64,000 nucleotides of DNA from Collinsella provencensis (GCF_900199705.1 NZ_LT904908.1:736530-800529); one strand, 5' to 3'; positions 45,752 through 55,186 are shown, counted from the first letter of the stretch. A program made the numbers and translations. Notes: a model not told the origin generated them from the letters alone.

Positions 45752-46954
45752 CTATAACGACTGCAGGCCCAAAAGCCAGTGCGGGATATCCAGAATCTTT
45801 ACCCCCTCGATGCTGTATGGCTCATGTCTTGTACGTGCCAAAATAATCTTCGGATAGCCATCCTTGATCGAGAGCAATGGCGCCATTTCGCGTTCAAGTG
45901 TTTTCTCCGATCCAACGTCATCGCTCACCTGGATGTAAACTTGGTCCGATCCCCTCCTCGCAACGAAGTCGACCTCCTTCTGGTAGAGCTTGCCAACGTA
46001 GATTTCCCATCCCCTGCGTTTCAACTCCAAATAGACTAGGTTTTCATACATCCTGCCCCAGTCCATATTCCTCGTTCCCAGTAAGGCATATCGCATGCCG
46101 CTGTCACACGCATAGTGCTTCGCCTGCGTCTGAAGGTATTTTTTGCCCCTTATGTCGTATCTCCTTGCCTCATAAAACAGGAAGGCATCCCTCAGGAACG
46201 ACATGTATTTTCCGATGGTAACGTGGTTTGTTGGAGTTTTGCCCGCCTTGAGCGACTCTGCGATGTTATTCGGGGAGTTGAGGTTGCCTATGTTGTCCAT
46301 CATGAACTCAGAAAGTCGCTCGAGGACCTGCGCATCGGCAACGGAGAACTTCTGGACCAAATCACGCGTCAATATCGTTCTGCAAATATCTCGAATGTAG
46401 CCATATGCTTCCTCATCGGTTTTATATGCATACGAACCGGATAGTCCTCCGCGTCTCACATAGCCGTCGAACGCATCGTCAACGGCACTCTCGACATTGA
46501 AAAACTGACAGTATTCCTCGAAGCTAAACGGTAGGACATGGACCTCCCGCTGCCTTCCTGTGAAAAGCGTAGCCAAATCGGAGCTTAAGAGGAAGGCGTT
46601 TGATCCGGTGAGGTAAATGTCCCACTCACCCCGTGCGTGCAGGCTGTTGACCGCCTTCTCGAAACCTGAACACAGCTGAACCTCATCGACAAAGAGACGG
46701 TTTTGCGCCCCGCCAACATGGCGGCCCCTTATGTACTCGTGCAGCCTGTGATATTCGAGAAGCGGTTCATTATCGAGGTCAAGGAGGTCGATATAGACGT
46801 TGTTCGACGTCGGGTCCTCCGCGAACAGCTCATCGCAAAGCATCTTTATGAGCACCGATTTACCGGAACGGCGAACTCCCGTTATCACCTTGATGTCGGG
46901 CGTTCCCACCATTGTTTTGAGACGACTAAGATAACGTTCACGTCGGACGAGCAT
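45752..46954 (-). CDS. AAA ATPase with DUF4143 (AAA_14 family)
   Basis: 400 residues, complete. Walker A GVRRSGKSVLIKM, Walker B RLFVDEVQLC, sensor YLTGSNAFLLSSDL, then a winged-helix and a DUF4143 nuclease-like fold (ENLVYLELKRRGWEIYVGKL, KEVDFVARRGSDQVYIQVSD). GAAGGG is 8 bases before the ATG. These stand-alone ATPases are abundant in gut bacteria, and their role is unclear. A shorter tail copy at 45143 and another at 63266 show repeated gain and decay of the family here. Confidence 0.88.
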   Translation of the reverse strand: MLVRRERYLSRLKTMVGTPDIKVITGVRRSGKSVLIKMLCDELFAEDPTSNNVYIDLLDLDNEPLLEYHRLHEYIRGRHVGGAQNRLFVDEVQLCSGFEKAVNSLHARGEWDIYLTGSNAFLLSSDLATLFTGRQREVHVLPFSFEEYCQFFNVESAVDDAFDGYVRRGGLSGSYAYKTDEEAYGYIRDICRTILTRDLVQKFSVADAQVLERLSEFMMDNIGNLNSPNNIAESLKAGKTPTNHVTIGKYMSFLRDAFLFYEARRYDIRGKKYLQTQAKHYACDSGMRYALLGTRNMDWGRMYENLVYLELKRRGWEIYVGKLYQKEVDFVARRGSDQVYIQVSDDVGSEKTLEREMAPLLSIKDGYPKIILARTRHEPYSIEGVKILDIPHWLLGLQSL

Positions 46955-47058
46955 CTCGGTTTTCCCTTCGCTTTCGAAATTTAAATTATTTTACACTTTC
47001 GAAAGCGATAGGAGAAGGGAGGCCCCAAAAGCAAACCAGGACCTTTTCTCCGGACCTA

Positions 47059-47619
47059 GTGGCGGAGATAGAAGGTGCTGAATCGCCAATGCGCACCGTA
47101 AATGCTGCCCATTTCCAGTCGACACGCCTGCTCGGCCTTCAGACTCGCAACAGCGCTGCCTACAAAGGGGTCATGGCGCTCGTATTTCGCGAGAACTGCC
47201 TCGACTTCGTTGACGGCGCAACAATGACCATGGTGAAGTCGATGGAAACCCCACCGGACATCCACCACATTTTCCCGCGCGCGTACTGCGAGAGGAAGGG
47301 GCTCGACCGGACGAAGTGGAACTCCATCGTGAACAAAACCCCACTCATCGCGCGCACGAACCGAGAAATCGGAGGCATCGCGCCCTCGAAGTACCTACCA
47401 AAGATAATGAAGGATGAGCAGGTCGACGGAGCAGAGCTTCGCAAGCGCGCGGAATCTCACCTCATCGACTACGATGCGCTTGCCAGTGATGATTTCGATA
47501 CGTTCTTCCTTGATCGCGCGAGAAGGCTCCTCGATGCCATCGAGGAGGCAATGGGCAAGGAGGTGCCCGATCGGGCGTCTGACGAGACGGCAGCAGCGTT
47601 CGGGAGTAAGCTGTGCTGA
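47059..47619 (+). pseudogene. C-terminal fragment of a DUF262/HNH nuclease
   Basis: 186 residues from a GTG with no ribosome-binding site. The HNH motif PPDIHHIFPRAYCERKG and the following SIVNKTPLIARTNREIGG match the end of DUF262/DUF1524 proteins, but the DGQQR half is missing. It is not the same subtype as the intact gene at 37337 (WEIEHIFPKKW). Truncated, hence pseudogene, though a small HNH protein cannot be excluded. Confidence 0.65.
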
Positions 47620-47746
47620 TTAATTCGCATACACTGCTAGCGCTAGATGTTCAGTGCTGAAACGTTCTCCTCATCCTGAGGATGAGGAATAGGAACGGCT
47701 CACGCATGCGGCAAGTTGTCGAGATTCATGGCCTGAGGGCCGACCC

Positions 47747-48061
47747 GTGCCACAGCATCTTAACGCAAGACCCACCCCGAGAAAGCAGAGGGCACTCGCC
47801 CCCCACATTGAATCAAGCCAGGTGGCGTCGCCGAGGAGAGACGCCGCCCAGCACGTTGGCAACTGGGAGACCAAGACTTTCAACTACGACCGAGGCGCCC
47901 GTCTGCTCGCAGACGTCGTGGACATCGAGAAGGCCAGCGTGCTCGACTGCTTCGTGGAAGCAGGAAGCAAGCTTCAACGCACGCAGGTGGTGCCCGAGAC
48001 CGGTGACGCCATCAAAAACAACCCGGGAATTCCACCAACTCGGTATCACGGTCGATATTAA
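47747..48061 (+). pseudogene. Possible phage major-capsid fragment
   Basis: About 60 residues of coding quality at the end (ETKTFNYDRGARLLADVVDI, then EASVLDCFVE-like text and LQRTQVVPETGDAI) resemble the DRG...D...E..RTxVVPE pattern of phage coat proteins. The first half is out of frame or random. It ends 50 bp before an att-like block. The family call is tentative. Confidence 0.35.
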
Positions 48062-48107
48062 AAAGAGAACGCCCCACGCTAGCAAGGCGTTTCCGAAAAT
48101 ACTGTCT

Positions 48108-48290
48108 ATTCCCACTCTTTCACGCTCGTTTGCCGCCGCGTCATTCCAGTTGACTCCAGTTGGCTCGTCGATTTTGACCGTCATACCGCCGAATCCCTCC
48201 GCGTGTCCTCGCGTAGGCGTTTGGGACAAACCCTGGGACAAATCCGCGAACTATTTCGAAACCGCAAGCCCACAGTTTCATTTTTGTCCC
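48108..48290. repeat. att-like block B (guaA-type core to TTTTTGTCCC)
   Basis: ATTCCCACTC core at 48108-48117, a CCAGTTGACTCCAGTT element (48144-48160), TTGGGACAAACCCTGGGACA (48221-48240) and GTTTCATTTTTGTCCC (48275-48290). The same elements in the same order and similar spacing occur at 59451-59624 and 62741-62927. No gene is visible from here to 48548. Confidence 0.6.
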
Positions 48291-48548
48291 GGGGACAAAA
48301 CGGGTTGGTTTTGAGGTCCGAAATCGCTCGAAAGGGATGCCAAAACGGCTGTTTTCCCTCTTTGGCGCCTGTTTGGCGAAGTGAATCGTAGCCAGTGGCT
48401 TTATCGTCTTGCGTTCCCGCAGGTCAGGAGGGATATGCAAGAGCGATGACTGAAAGAATCGTCGCAGGCGGCTTCGCGCATGCCCCTAATCACGCTTCGG
48501 CACAGCTCGATAAGGCTCCTTCGCTTCACTTCATGAACAGAGGAGCCC

Positions 48549-49238
48549 TCAGTGGATCGGAGCTCGAAAATCAACGATTCCCCAAGTCAGGTACTCCCAT
48601 TTTCCTTTCTCCTTATCGAGCTCAGGATACTCGCTCAAAAACCTTTCAACGCCCCTTTCCATGCGCGCAAGCAGGGCAGTTAAGTTGATGTTGATCTTTA
48701 TGCGGCAGTCGTTCTCAACCCCATCCGGCTCTGGTGAGCTGGTGGATCCGTATCCGACGACCAGCTGGCTGTCGTTGTCGAAGACCTGTATGCCGATCGA
48801 ATGGAACGGCGAGTATTTTGCCCCCGCGCCGTCAACGACCGAAGATCCAGTATGGAGCACGGCGTTTCGCAGCTGGCAGAAATCGGATGCGGTGAAGTTG
48901 TCTTCCCGCATGAGCGCGTTCATCGTTCGCTCGATATGGTCTCGACTTTGCTTGCGAGATCTGTCGATGTCGTCAACCACAGGGGTGCCAGGAAACCCGA
49001 GATACCTCGTGCACCAATTTCGCTGTCCATCTCTATTGCTAGAGTCAATCAAGTTTGAACAAACATCTGGAATGGTAACTAGAACCGTAAGGCATGAGAT
49101 TAGCAGCCCAGCATCGAACGCCAAGCGAGCCTCTCCGATGAGATTTCTCGGCGAGCGCTCAATGGTTCGCGGGGCGCCCTGGGGCGCGCCCGCGTCGTTT
49201 TCGGTATCAGGAAGCGACAGGTCAAGCTCCGAGTCCAT
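48549..49238 (-). CDS. HEPN-like protein
   Basis: 229 residues. The RNAVLH sequence in DFCQLRNAVLHTGSS fits the RxxxxH motif of HEPN RNases, preceded by helices (ARLAFDAGLLISCLTVLVTI). The C-terminal half is unassigned. The start overlaps nothing and is 3 bp after an HTH pseudogene, as in antitoxin/toxin or regulator/effector pairs. Function is inferred from the motif only. Not a recognised named family. Confidence 0.55.
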   Translation of the reverse strand: MDSELDLSLPDTENDAGAPQGAPRTIERSPRNLIGEARLAFDAGLLISCLTVLVTIPDVCSNLIDSSNRDGQRNWCTRYLGFPGTPVVDDIDRSRKQSRDHIERTMNALMREDNFTASDFCQLRNAVLHTGSSVVDGAGAKYSPFHSIGIQVFDNDSQLVVGYGSTSSPEPDGVENDCRIKININLTALLARMERGVERFLSEYPELDKEKGKWEYLTWGIVDFRAPIH

Positions 49239-49241
49239 CGG

Positions 49242-49460
49242 TTAACCCTCGATCTCTATACTCTCGCCGCCATCGTTCGGAACCAGCTTCACAGAGTAAT
49301 TGAGCTGCGCCGCCGTTTGGCACAAGGTCTCCACTTTCATAGTCTACGACTTTAGGCGCTGGTCTAGCGCCTGCGGGGTGAGACCGAGATCAATGGCAAG
49401 GGAGCGTTGGGGACGGCCTTGTCCCTCGAGTATCGACTTGATGGCATCTGCGGATCTCAT
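49242..49460 (-). pseudogene. Small HTH regulator interrupted by one amber codon
   Basis: From ATG 49460: 38 codons (MRSADAIKSILEGQGRPQRS, LAIDLGLTPQALDQRLKS) then TAG at 49344-49346, and in the same frame TMKVETLCQTAAQLNYSVKL to TAA at 49242. Read through, it is a 72-residue helix-turn-helix protein of common type. The single stop is probably a recent inactivating mutation. Its ATG overlaps the TGA of the preceding fragment; the HEPN gene follows by 3 bp. Confidence 0.7.
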
Positions 49461-50120
49461 TGCTGTAACATCCCCTGATAGAAGGTCGACGGGAACATAA
49501 ACTCGCGGTCTTTTTTCTTTTTGTCGTCATCGAAACGAACGGCAATTCTGTCGCTGCCGATTGAGACGACCTCACCGCAGCCGAAGCTCTTATGGAAAAC
49601 CTGGGTTCCCTCCTCGATCTTGGAGAGGTCCGCTTCGGTGATGGCCGGCTCTTCGGAGCTCTAAAGCCTTGGGCTCGGACTTCTTCGGATAACCGGAGAG
49701 CCACCAGCCGGCCTTGAAGTTCGTTGCCTTGCCGCCTTCCGGCATGTAGGTGAACTGTGCGCCGTTTGCGGCAAGCTCGTTCATAACGGCGTCGAGCTCA
49801 CTGCCGCCGATGGCCCAGAGGCTTCCGCCCTTGGGGCGGCGATCGACGATGCGGACGTTATGGGACTCGAGTACGCCGATGACCCAGTCCTTCTTGACGG
49901 GAGCCTCTCCAAGCATCGTTGCTTTCGCAGTCGACCTTGAAACGCTCGATGCCGACGGTTTGACCGAGGGTTTTACTGCAACAGCAGGCGACGGAGCTTC
50001 CGCCTTAGCGCCGTTGCCCAGAGCGGAGCCGTCGGGAGCCACCATCGACTCCTGTTGCTTCGCGTAGAGGTAGTCGTAATTGGACAGGGACGTGTCGTAG
50101 AGGCCGACCGGTCGTGGGGC
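49457..50120 (-). pseudogene. C-terminal fragment of a helicase-like protein, frameshifted
   Basis: Two segments in different frames. The first (50120 down to about 49662) encodes a linker and then KKDWVIGVLESHNVRIVDRR, PKGGSLWAIGGSELD and FKAGWWLSGYPKK, which I associate with the tail of large SF1 helicase-like proteins. After a frame change near 49662 comes SKIEEGTQVFHKSFGCGEVV, a tudor-like end as in PcrA/UvrD, stopping at 49457. The N-terminal bulk is gone. Confidence 0.45.
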
Positions 50121-50232
50121 GGTGCGGACTCCTAGTCGGACCTATTCGGTCCACCTATTTGTCCGCACTCCCCCATCGGAAAAGCCACCGTTATGGTCGT
50201 CACTTACGATTCAACGACCATCTCCTGTCATC

Positions 50233-50268
50233 TTTATGGCGATATAAAGTCTTATGTCATCATATAAT
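50233..50268 (+). promoter_or_regulatory. Promoter and operator-like palindromes before gntR
   Basis: A TATAAT -10 (50263-50268) lies inside a palindromic TTATGTCATCATATAA (50252-50267). A second site, TTTATGGCGATATAAA, lies at 50233-50248. Both resemble the palindrome in the PTS promoter (56513-56530), suggesting autoregulation by GntR. No strong -35. Confidence 0.55.
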
Positions 50269-50330
50269 TACGAAAACAGTGGGCTACCTAGAACGCCCTT
50301 ACTATCACCACTCGAGTCATCGGAGACGTC

Positions 50331-51089
50331 ATGGTATCTAACAACGACGCAAGACCCGACCTGCTCTACTCACAGGTAGAAAACAATCTCCGTCAGCAAA
50401 TCATCTCTGGAGAGCTCGGCGTGGGCGAGAAGATTCCGACCGAGTTCGAGCTCTGCGAACGCTATTCGGTGAGCCGCATTACCGTCCGAAGAGCTGTCCA
50501 GAATCTCGTGGATGAAGGCCTGATCTACCGGCTTCGCGGAAAGGGCTCCTTTGTCTCCGTCCCCAAGCGAGTCATCCGAAAAGGATCGCCTAACAACTTT
50601 GGCTACCACGCCTTTTCCGATATTAGCGGCAAGAACCATAGACGGGTCCTGGAGCGGTCCTCCCTCGAAGCCACCCCTGCCCTCGCAAACGCGCTGGACA
50701 TAAAGGTCGGCGATACCGTTCTGATGGCAAAGAGGCTCGTGTTCGAAGACTCCATCCCTATCGCGCTCGACTCCGTCTATGTCTCGGAAAGGTCTTTCCC
50801 GAGCTTTCTTGACGACCTAAGCGAGGATATGAGCCTCTATGGCCTCTTGTCGGAAAACTACGGCATACATCTGGGGGTCGAGGAGCTTGTCATAGACGTT
50901 TCAACCGCGCGTGAGGATGAGGCCAAGCTCCTCTCTTGCATCATCGGGTCGCCCATCTACGTGCTATCCAAGATAACCAAGGACAGCGAGGACAATCCCC
51001 TTCACTATTCAAAATCCCTGCTCAGGGGAGACAGAGCGTCGTTCCGCTTCGTGATTTCGCCGGAGGGAAAAATCCTTACCGAAGCATAA
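50331..51089 (+). CDS. GntR-family (HutC/UTRA) transcriptional regulator
   Basis: 252 residues. N-terminal winged helix (EKIPTEFELCERYSVSRITV, RRAVQNLVDEGLIYRLRGKG) and C-terminal UTRA effector domain (from about 90, ending LHYSKSLLRGDRASFRFVI). It likely senses a sugar phosphate and controls the PTS operon ahead of it; its promoter and the PTS promoter carry similar palindromes. It converges with gldA and is separated from it by a hairpin. Confidence 0.88.
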   Translation: MVSNNDARPDLLYSQVENNLRQQIISGELGVGEKIPTEFELCERYSVSRITVRRAVQNLVDEGLIYRLRGKGSFVSVPKRVIRKGSPNNFGYHAFSDISGKNHRRVLERSSLEATPALANALDIKVGDTVLMAKRLVFEDSIPIALDSVYVSERSFPSFLDDLSEDMSLYGLLSENYGIHLGVEELVIDVSTAREDEAKLLSCIIGSPIYVLSKITKDSEDNPLHYSKSLLRGDRASFRFVISPEGKILTEA

Positions 51090-51101
51090 GCACATAAAAG
51101 A

Positions 51102-51136
51102 GGCCGCAAGCGGAGTTCGAGCTCCGCTTGCGGCTC
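51102..51136. terminator. Hairpin between convergent gntR and gldA
   Basis: GCCGCAAGCGGAG and CTCCGCTTGCGGC form a perfect 13 bp stem with a short loop. No long T tract; it likely serves both directions. Confidence 0.7.
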
Positions 51137-51167
51137 TCAGCTTTCGTTTCTCGAGGAGGGACGTTAC

Positions 51168-52271
51168 TTACTCTTGCGCGATCCTCCGCCCAAGGGCGTC
51201 AGTTGCCTTGAGAATGTCCACGACTTCCGCGTCGCAGAGTCTCACGGGGCTCGCACCCCAAGACTCGGCCTGCATTGCCGCCTGCGCAACCTTGCGAAGG
51301 TCGTCATCGCTGGGCGCAAGCGAGAGCTCCGAGAAGGTTGTCGGAACACCGCAGTCCCTGCAGAAGCGCGCCACTCGCTCGACTTCCTCACTCGGGTAGT
51401 CCTCGGCAATCATGAGGCTCAGCGTCGAGAAACCCACCCTCTCGCCATGCATGGATTTCTCGCCGTCGGGGAGCACCGTCATCGCGTTGCCCAGACCGTG
51501 GGCAAGAGAGCATCCGACATTCTCGAAACCAATGCCGCTCATGAGGATGTTTGCCTCAATCACGTTCTCAAGCGCCGGCGTAACAGTGCTCTGCTCACAT
51601 GCCTTGACGGCAGCGCGACCATCCCTCTCGAGCGTTTCCATGCATGCGCGAGCAACCGCGCGACCCGCCGCAGTGCTAACCGCCTGCTCGCTTTGGCACC
51701 AAACGTAGTTGGCATGACCAGTCTTCCAGTTGGACTCGCCCTCATAGTAGGTCGAGAGGGCGTCTCCTATCCCCGCCGAGAGAAATCTCGTTGGGGCGTT
51801 TGCGATGACCCTGGAGTCCACCAGAACGAGATCGGGATTCTTCACATGGAGGACAATCTCGTTCATCTCCCCTTCATCGCTATAGAGGATGGACATGGCG
51901 CTCGTGGGAGCGTCCGTCGCCGCAATCGTCGGGCACACGACGAGCGCCGCGCCACTTTGAGCGGCAACCATTTTGGCCACGTCGATGACTTTCCCGCCAC
52001 CTACGGCAACGATGACGTCAAACTCACCCCCAGCTTCGTTGACAAGCCTTGATATGCTCTTGCGGCTTATCTCGCCCTCAAATGTCAGGGTCCGATACGT
52101 GCATCCATCCAAAGAGGGGTAGGCACCATAGAGCCCCTCCCCCAGCATCTGGCACACGAAGCTGTCCACAAGGAACAGGTGGTTTTTGCCAAACATCGAC
52201 GCATACCGGCCCACTCGCCCAATAACATCAACGCCCTGCAGATAGTGGCCAACAGAACACCAAGCTCTCAT
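51168..52271 (-). CDS. gldA: Glycerol dehydrogenase family protein
   Basis: 367 residues from the ATG at 52271 (GAAAGGGG). Iron-type alcohol dehydrogenase fold with NAD-binding FDVIVAVGGGKVIDVAKM, PTIAATDAPTSAMSILYS and the zinc histidines in SLAHGLGNAMTVL and SMHGERVGFS. It interconverts dihydroxyacetone and glycerol. Next to an FSA-type aldolase, as in the E. coli fsaB-gldA pair, it would dispose of dihydroxyacetone. The fsa terminator lies upstream, so it may be partly independent. Confidence 0.9.
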   Translation of the reverse strand: MRAWCSVGHYLQGVDVIGRVGRYASMFGKNHLFLVDSFVCQMLGEGLYGAYPSLDGCTYRTLTFEGEISRKSISRLVNEAGGEFDVIVAVGGGKVIDVAKMVAAQSGAALVVCPTIAATDAPTSAMSILYSDEGEMNEIVLHVKNPDLVLVDSRVIANAPTRFLSAGIGDALSTYYEGESNWKTGHANYVWCQSEQAVSTAAGRAVARACMETLERDGRAAVKACEQSTVTPALENVIEANILMSGIGFENVGCSLAHGLGNAMTVLPDGEKSMHGERVGFSTLSLMIAEDYPSEEVERVARFCRDCGVPTTFSELSLAPSDDDLRKVAQAAMQAESWGASPVRLCDAEVVDILKATDALGRRIAQE

Positions 52272-52325
52272 TTCGCGCCCCTTTCTTCTGGCCCGGTTAC
52301 CAGGCCTGCGGCTTGCTCCCAGCCG

Positions 52326-52355
52326 AACGGCCCCACCGTCTCCGGCGGGGCCGTT
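52326..52355 (-). terminator. Terminator between fsa and gldA
   Basis: AACGGCCCC...GGGGCCGTT stem (one mismatch) 28 bp past the fsa stop; T-run is weak, so readthrough to gldA is possible. Confidence 0.7.
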
Positions 52356-52382
52356 CATATCCCTTGCTTGACGGCGGAAATC

Positions 52383-53081
52383 CTAAGCGACCATGTCGAC
52401 GATGCGGACGCCCTCGCCGAACAGGCCTTCCCAATCAGACTTGAAGGTCTTAAGCGTGCCCTCGGTCATGGGGTGGACCGCCAGGGCCTCAAGCATCTCA
52501 AGGTCAACGGTGACGTTATCGGCACCGGCCTCGATGGCCTCTTGGAGTGAGAGCGGAGTCTTGAGGGAGGCCGCGCTGACCACGCAGTCGATGTTGTGGG
52601 CAACGAAGGCCTGCTTGATGCGGCGCACGACCTCGATGCCGTCACCGCCGTTCTTGTCGAGCCTGCTCACGTAGACGGCAACGTATGAGGCGCCCGCCAT
52701 GGCCGCGAGCATCGCCTGGTTGAAGGTGTAGACGGCAGTGCAAGAGGTGGCAATGCCGGCATTCTTGAGCTCGCGAATTGCCTTGAAACCCTCCGGACAT
52801 GCCGGAATCTTCACAAAGGTGTTGCCTGGAACAGCCTTGACCATTGCCTTGGCGTCCTCCACGAGCTCCTCTGCAGTGTCTCCCATGGCCTCAAGGAAGA
52901 AAGGAGTTTCCTCACCGATGACGCCACGGATGTCCAGCGCATTCTGCACGAAGGACTTGCCGGTACCCTTGAGGCAGTTGACGGCAATGGAGGGGTTCAT
53001 GCTGAAGCAGTTAACGGGATAGATGCTACTGGCGGTCTTCACCATTTCAAAGTCGCCGGTATCGAGACAAAATTCAAGCAC
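52383..53081 (-). CDS. Fructose-6-phosphate aldolase / transaldolase-like protein
   Basis: 232 residues, the short transaldolase (FSA/TalC) class. The Schiff-base lysine is in NTFVKIPACPEG; the GIATSCTAVYTFNQAMLAAM and YVAVYVSRLDKNG motifs follow. FSA cleaves fructose-6-phosphate to dihydroxyacetone and glyceraldehyde-3-phosphate. Genes upstream deliver a sugar phosphate and gldA downstream would use dihydroxyacetone. It is 9 bp after the IID gene. Confidence 0.88.
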   Translation of the reverse strand: MLEFCLDTGDFEMVKTASSIYPVNCFSMNPSIAVNCLKGTGKSFVQNALDIRGVIGEETPFFLEAMGDTAEELVEDAKAMVKAVPGNTFVKIPACPEGFKAIRELKNAGIATSCTAVYTFNQAMLAAMAGASYVAVYVSRLDKNGGDGIEVVRRIKQAFVAHNIDCVVSAASLKTPLSLQEAIEAGADNVTVDLEMLEALAVHPMTEGTLKTFKSDWEGLFGEGVRIVDMVA

Positions 53082-53090
53082 TAGATTCTC

Positions 53091-53912
53091 CTAACCGAGG
53101 ATTCCGACGGCCCCAAGCGCGACGCCAAGGACCATGATTGCGATGATCTGCACGAGGACGTTCACGCCCTTCTTGTTGAGGGCATACAGGATGCCGAACG
53201 CCGCCACCGGAAGGAGCTTCGGGAAGATAGAGTCGAGCGTGTCCTGAAGCGAGAACGCGGTGCCGCTGATATCAAAGGCGATGGGAGTCGTGATGGCGAC
53301 GTTCGTCGCAATCATGCCGCCTATGACCATGAGACCGACGATGGAGAGCGCGCAAGTAAGCTTCTGCATGGTGCCGGGATCGGAAACCTTGGAGATGATA
53401 TTCTCGCCCAGGCCGTAGCCATATTTCACGCCAAGGCAGCGCAGAGCAATGTTGACCGCGTTGAAGATAAGCAGAAACAGAAGCGGGCCGAAGGGAGAAC
53501 CCGCCATGCACAGACCGCCCGCAATGCCGGTGGCGATGATGCGCAGGGTGCCGCCGATGAGGGAGTCGCCGATGCCCGCAAGGGGTCCCATGAGGGCGAC
53601 CTTCATGGAGCTGATAGAGGAGGTGTCGAACTCCTCGTTGTTGGCGTTCTCCTCCTCCATGGCACAGACGATACCGCCGATGAGGGGTTGCATGGTCGTG
53701 TGGCAGTTGTAGAACTCGAGGTGACGCTGGTAGGCGGCAATCCTGTCCTCGGGCCGGTCATAGAGCTTCTTGATCGCAGGGATCATCGACCAGCAGAAGG
53801 CCATGTGCTGCTGGCGCTCGAAGTGCCATGCGTGAGACGTCGAGAAGGACCTGAGGAAGAGGCTCCGGAGTTCCTTCTTGCCAAGCTTCTTCGTTGCATC
53901 GCTAGAACTCAT
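53091..53912 (-). CDS. PTS mannose-family transporter subunit IID
   Basis: 273 residues. Signature SFSTSHAWHFERQQHMAFCW near the N-terminus, then VALMGPLAGIGDSLIGGTLR and several membrane helices near the C-terminus. With IIC it forms the sugar channel. Its start overlaps the IIC stop by 11 bases. Substrate cannot be deduced from sequence. Confidence 0.94.
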   Translation of the reverse strand: MSSSDATKKLGKKELRSLFLRSFSTSHAWHFERQQHMAFCWSMIPAIKKLYDRPEDRIAAYQRHLEFYNCHTTMQPLIGGIVCAMEEENANNEEFDTSSISSMKVALMGPLAGIGDSLIGGTLRIIATGIAGGLCMAGSPFGPLLFLLIFNAVNIALRCLGVKYGYGLGENIISKVSDPGTMQKLTCALSIVGLMVIGGMIATNVAITTPIAFDISGTAFSLQDTLDSIFPKLLPVAAFGILYALNKKGVNVLVQIIAIMVLGVALGAVGILG

Positions 53913-54681
53913 TGTCGTCCTCGCCTTCCGTCATAAAAACCGAGCCCTGGCTGGGCATAAAGATGTGTGCCATAAAGAGAATCCCGACTATCACAACCGC
54001 GAAACAAACAATGCCCAGGACCGGAACGCCAAGATACGCCGCGAGGACAAAGCCCAACAGGAGGAAGACCGCGGTCTCCTTAGAGGCAATCATGGTCACA
54101 AGCTGGGCAAAGCCGAGCGCAGGGAGAATGCCGGTCGCGATGGTGATGCCAGCGGTGAGCCACGCCGGAATCGAAGCGACAAAGGCGGATACCGCGTCGC
54201 CGCCGAACATGAACGCCACAAAACCGATGACACCAAAAGTCACGTCAAAAAGAAAACCGTTGGCAAGAAACACCGCGGAGATGCCCTTATCATTGTCTTC
54301 GGCGGCAAACTTGTCTGCCATTCGAGCCATAAGCGGGGTAATCACGCCATAGAAGAGGTTCACCACAAAGGCAGAGAGAATCGCCGCAGGCATCGCGATG
54401 GTGACCGCCGTGTCGATGCCGTTGCCCGTGCTGATGGCGAAGGCGGTGCCCAGCACCGAGCCAACGATCATGTCAGGCGGAATGGATGCGCCGATAGCCT
54501 GCATGCCCATAAAGACAAGCTCCAGCTGGAAGCCGATGATCACTCCCTGAGACACGTCGCCCAGCGCAATGCCGACGAGCATGCCAAGGACCAAGGGTCT
54601 GCCCAACATTGCCGTGCCGACGAAGTAGTCGGCCTTTCCCACAAAGATAATCAGAGCGATAAGAAACGCTTGAAAAGCCAT
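53902..54681 (-). CDS. PTS mannose/fructose/sorbose family subunit IIC
   Basis: 259 residues, about eight membrane helices, with GRPLVLGMLVGIALGDVSQG and FQLELVFMGMQAIGASIPPD typical for the family. AGGGG lies before the ATG. The C-terminus is acidic (TEGEDDNEF) and its codons overlap the IID start. Confidence 0.94.
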   Translation of the reverse strand: MAFQAFLIALIIFVGKADYFVGTAMLGRPLVLGMLVGIALGDVSQGVIIGFQLELVFMGMQAIGASIPPDMIVGSVLGTAFAISTGNGIDTAVTIAMPAAILSAFVVNLFYGVITPLMARMADKFAAEDNDKGISAVFLANGFLFDVTFGVIGFVAFMFGGDAVSAFVASIPAWLTAGITIATGILPALGFAQLVTMIASKETAVFLLLGFVLAAYLGVPVLGIVCFAVVIVGILFMAHIFMPSQGSVFMTEGEDDNEF

Positions 54682-54712
54682 TGCCCCTCCTTCAACTTAC
54701 TGACCGTCACAA

Positions 54713-55186
54713 TCAGAGGTCCTTCTCGGAAAGAACGACCTTCTTGTCCTTTGCTACCTGCCTCACCTCGACTTCCACACCATCGCGGACGAGGCCGCGG
54801 ACGACCTCTACCTCTTCACCGGTTAGATGGACCGCACTGCCGAAGCTGCGGGTCGTCTCGGAGCTCTTTACGGTGCCGCCCAGATTCAGCGAGGAAATGC
54901 CGCACTCGCGGACCAGCCTCTCGGCATCCGCAATGCTGCCGGTAACGATGAGCAGGCGATATTTGTCGGTTACGCCGCTTTTGATTGCCTTGATGGAATC
55001 GTCGACGCTTTTGATGACCAGCTTTATGCCCACCGGCTTTGCCAGTCGCATCGTCTTCATGCGGACCTCGTTGGATGCCACTTCATCAGAGACGATAAGA
55101 ATGGCATCGGCTCCCAGGGCATGGCTCCAGGAGAATGCGACCTGGCCGTGGAGCAACCTGTGGTCCACCCTGCATAGCTTGATCAT
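54713..55186 (-). CDS. PTS mannose-family subunit IIB
   Basis: 157 residues. MIKLCRVDHRLLHGQVAFSW contains the phosphorylated histidine (HGQV, residue 14). It passes phosphate from IIA to the incoming sugar. AAAGGAAAAG precedes the ATG. Gap of 31 bp to IIC. Confidence 0.94.
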   Translation of the reverse strand: MIKLCRVDHRLLHGQVAFSWSHALGADAILIVSDEVASNEVRMKTMRLAKPVGIKLVIKSVDDSIKAIKSGVTDKYRLLIVTGSIADAERLVRECGISSLNLGGTVKSSETTRSFGSAVHLTGEEVEVVRGLVRDGVEVEVRQVAKDKKVVLSEKDL

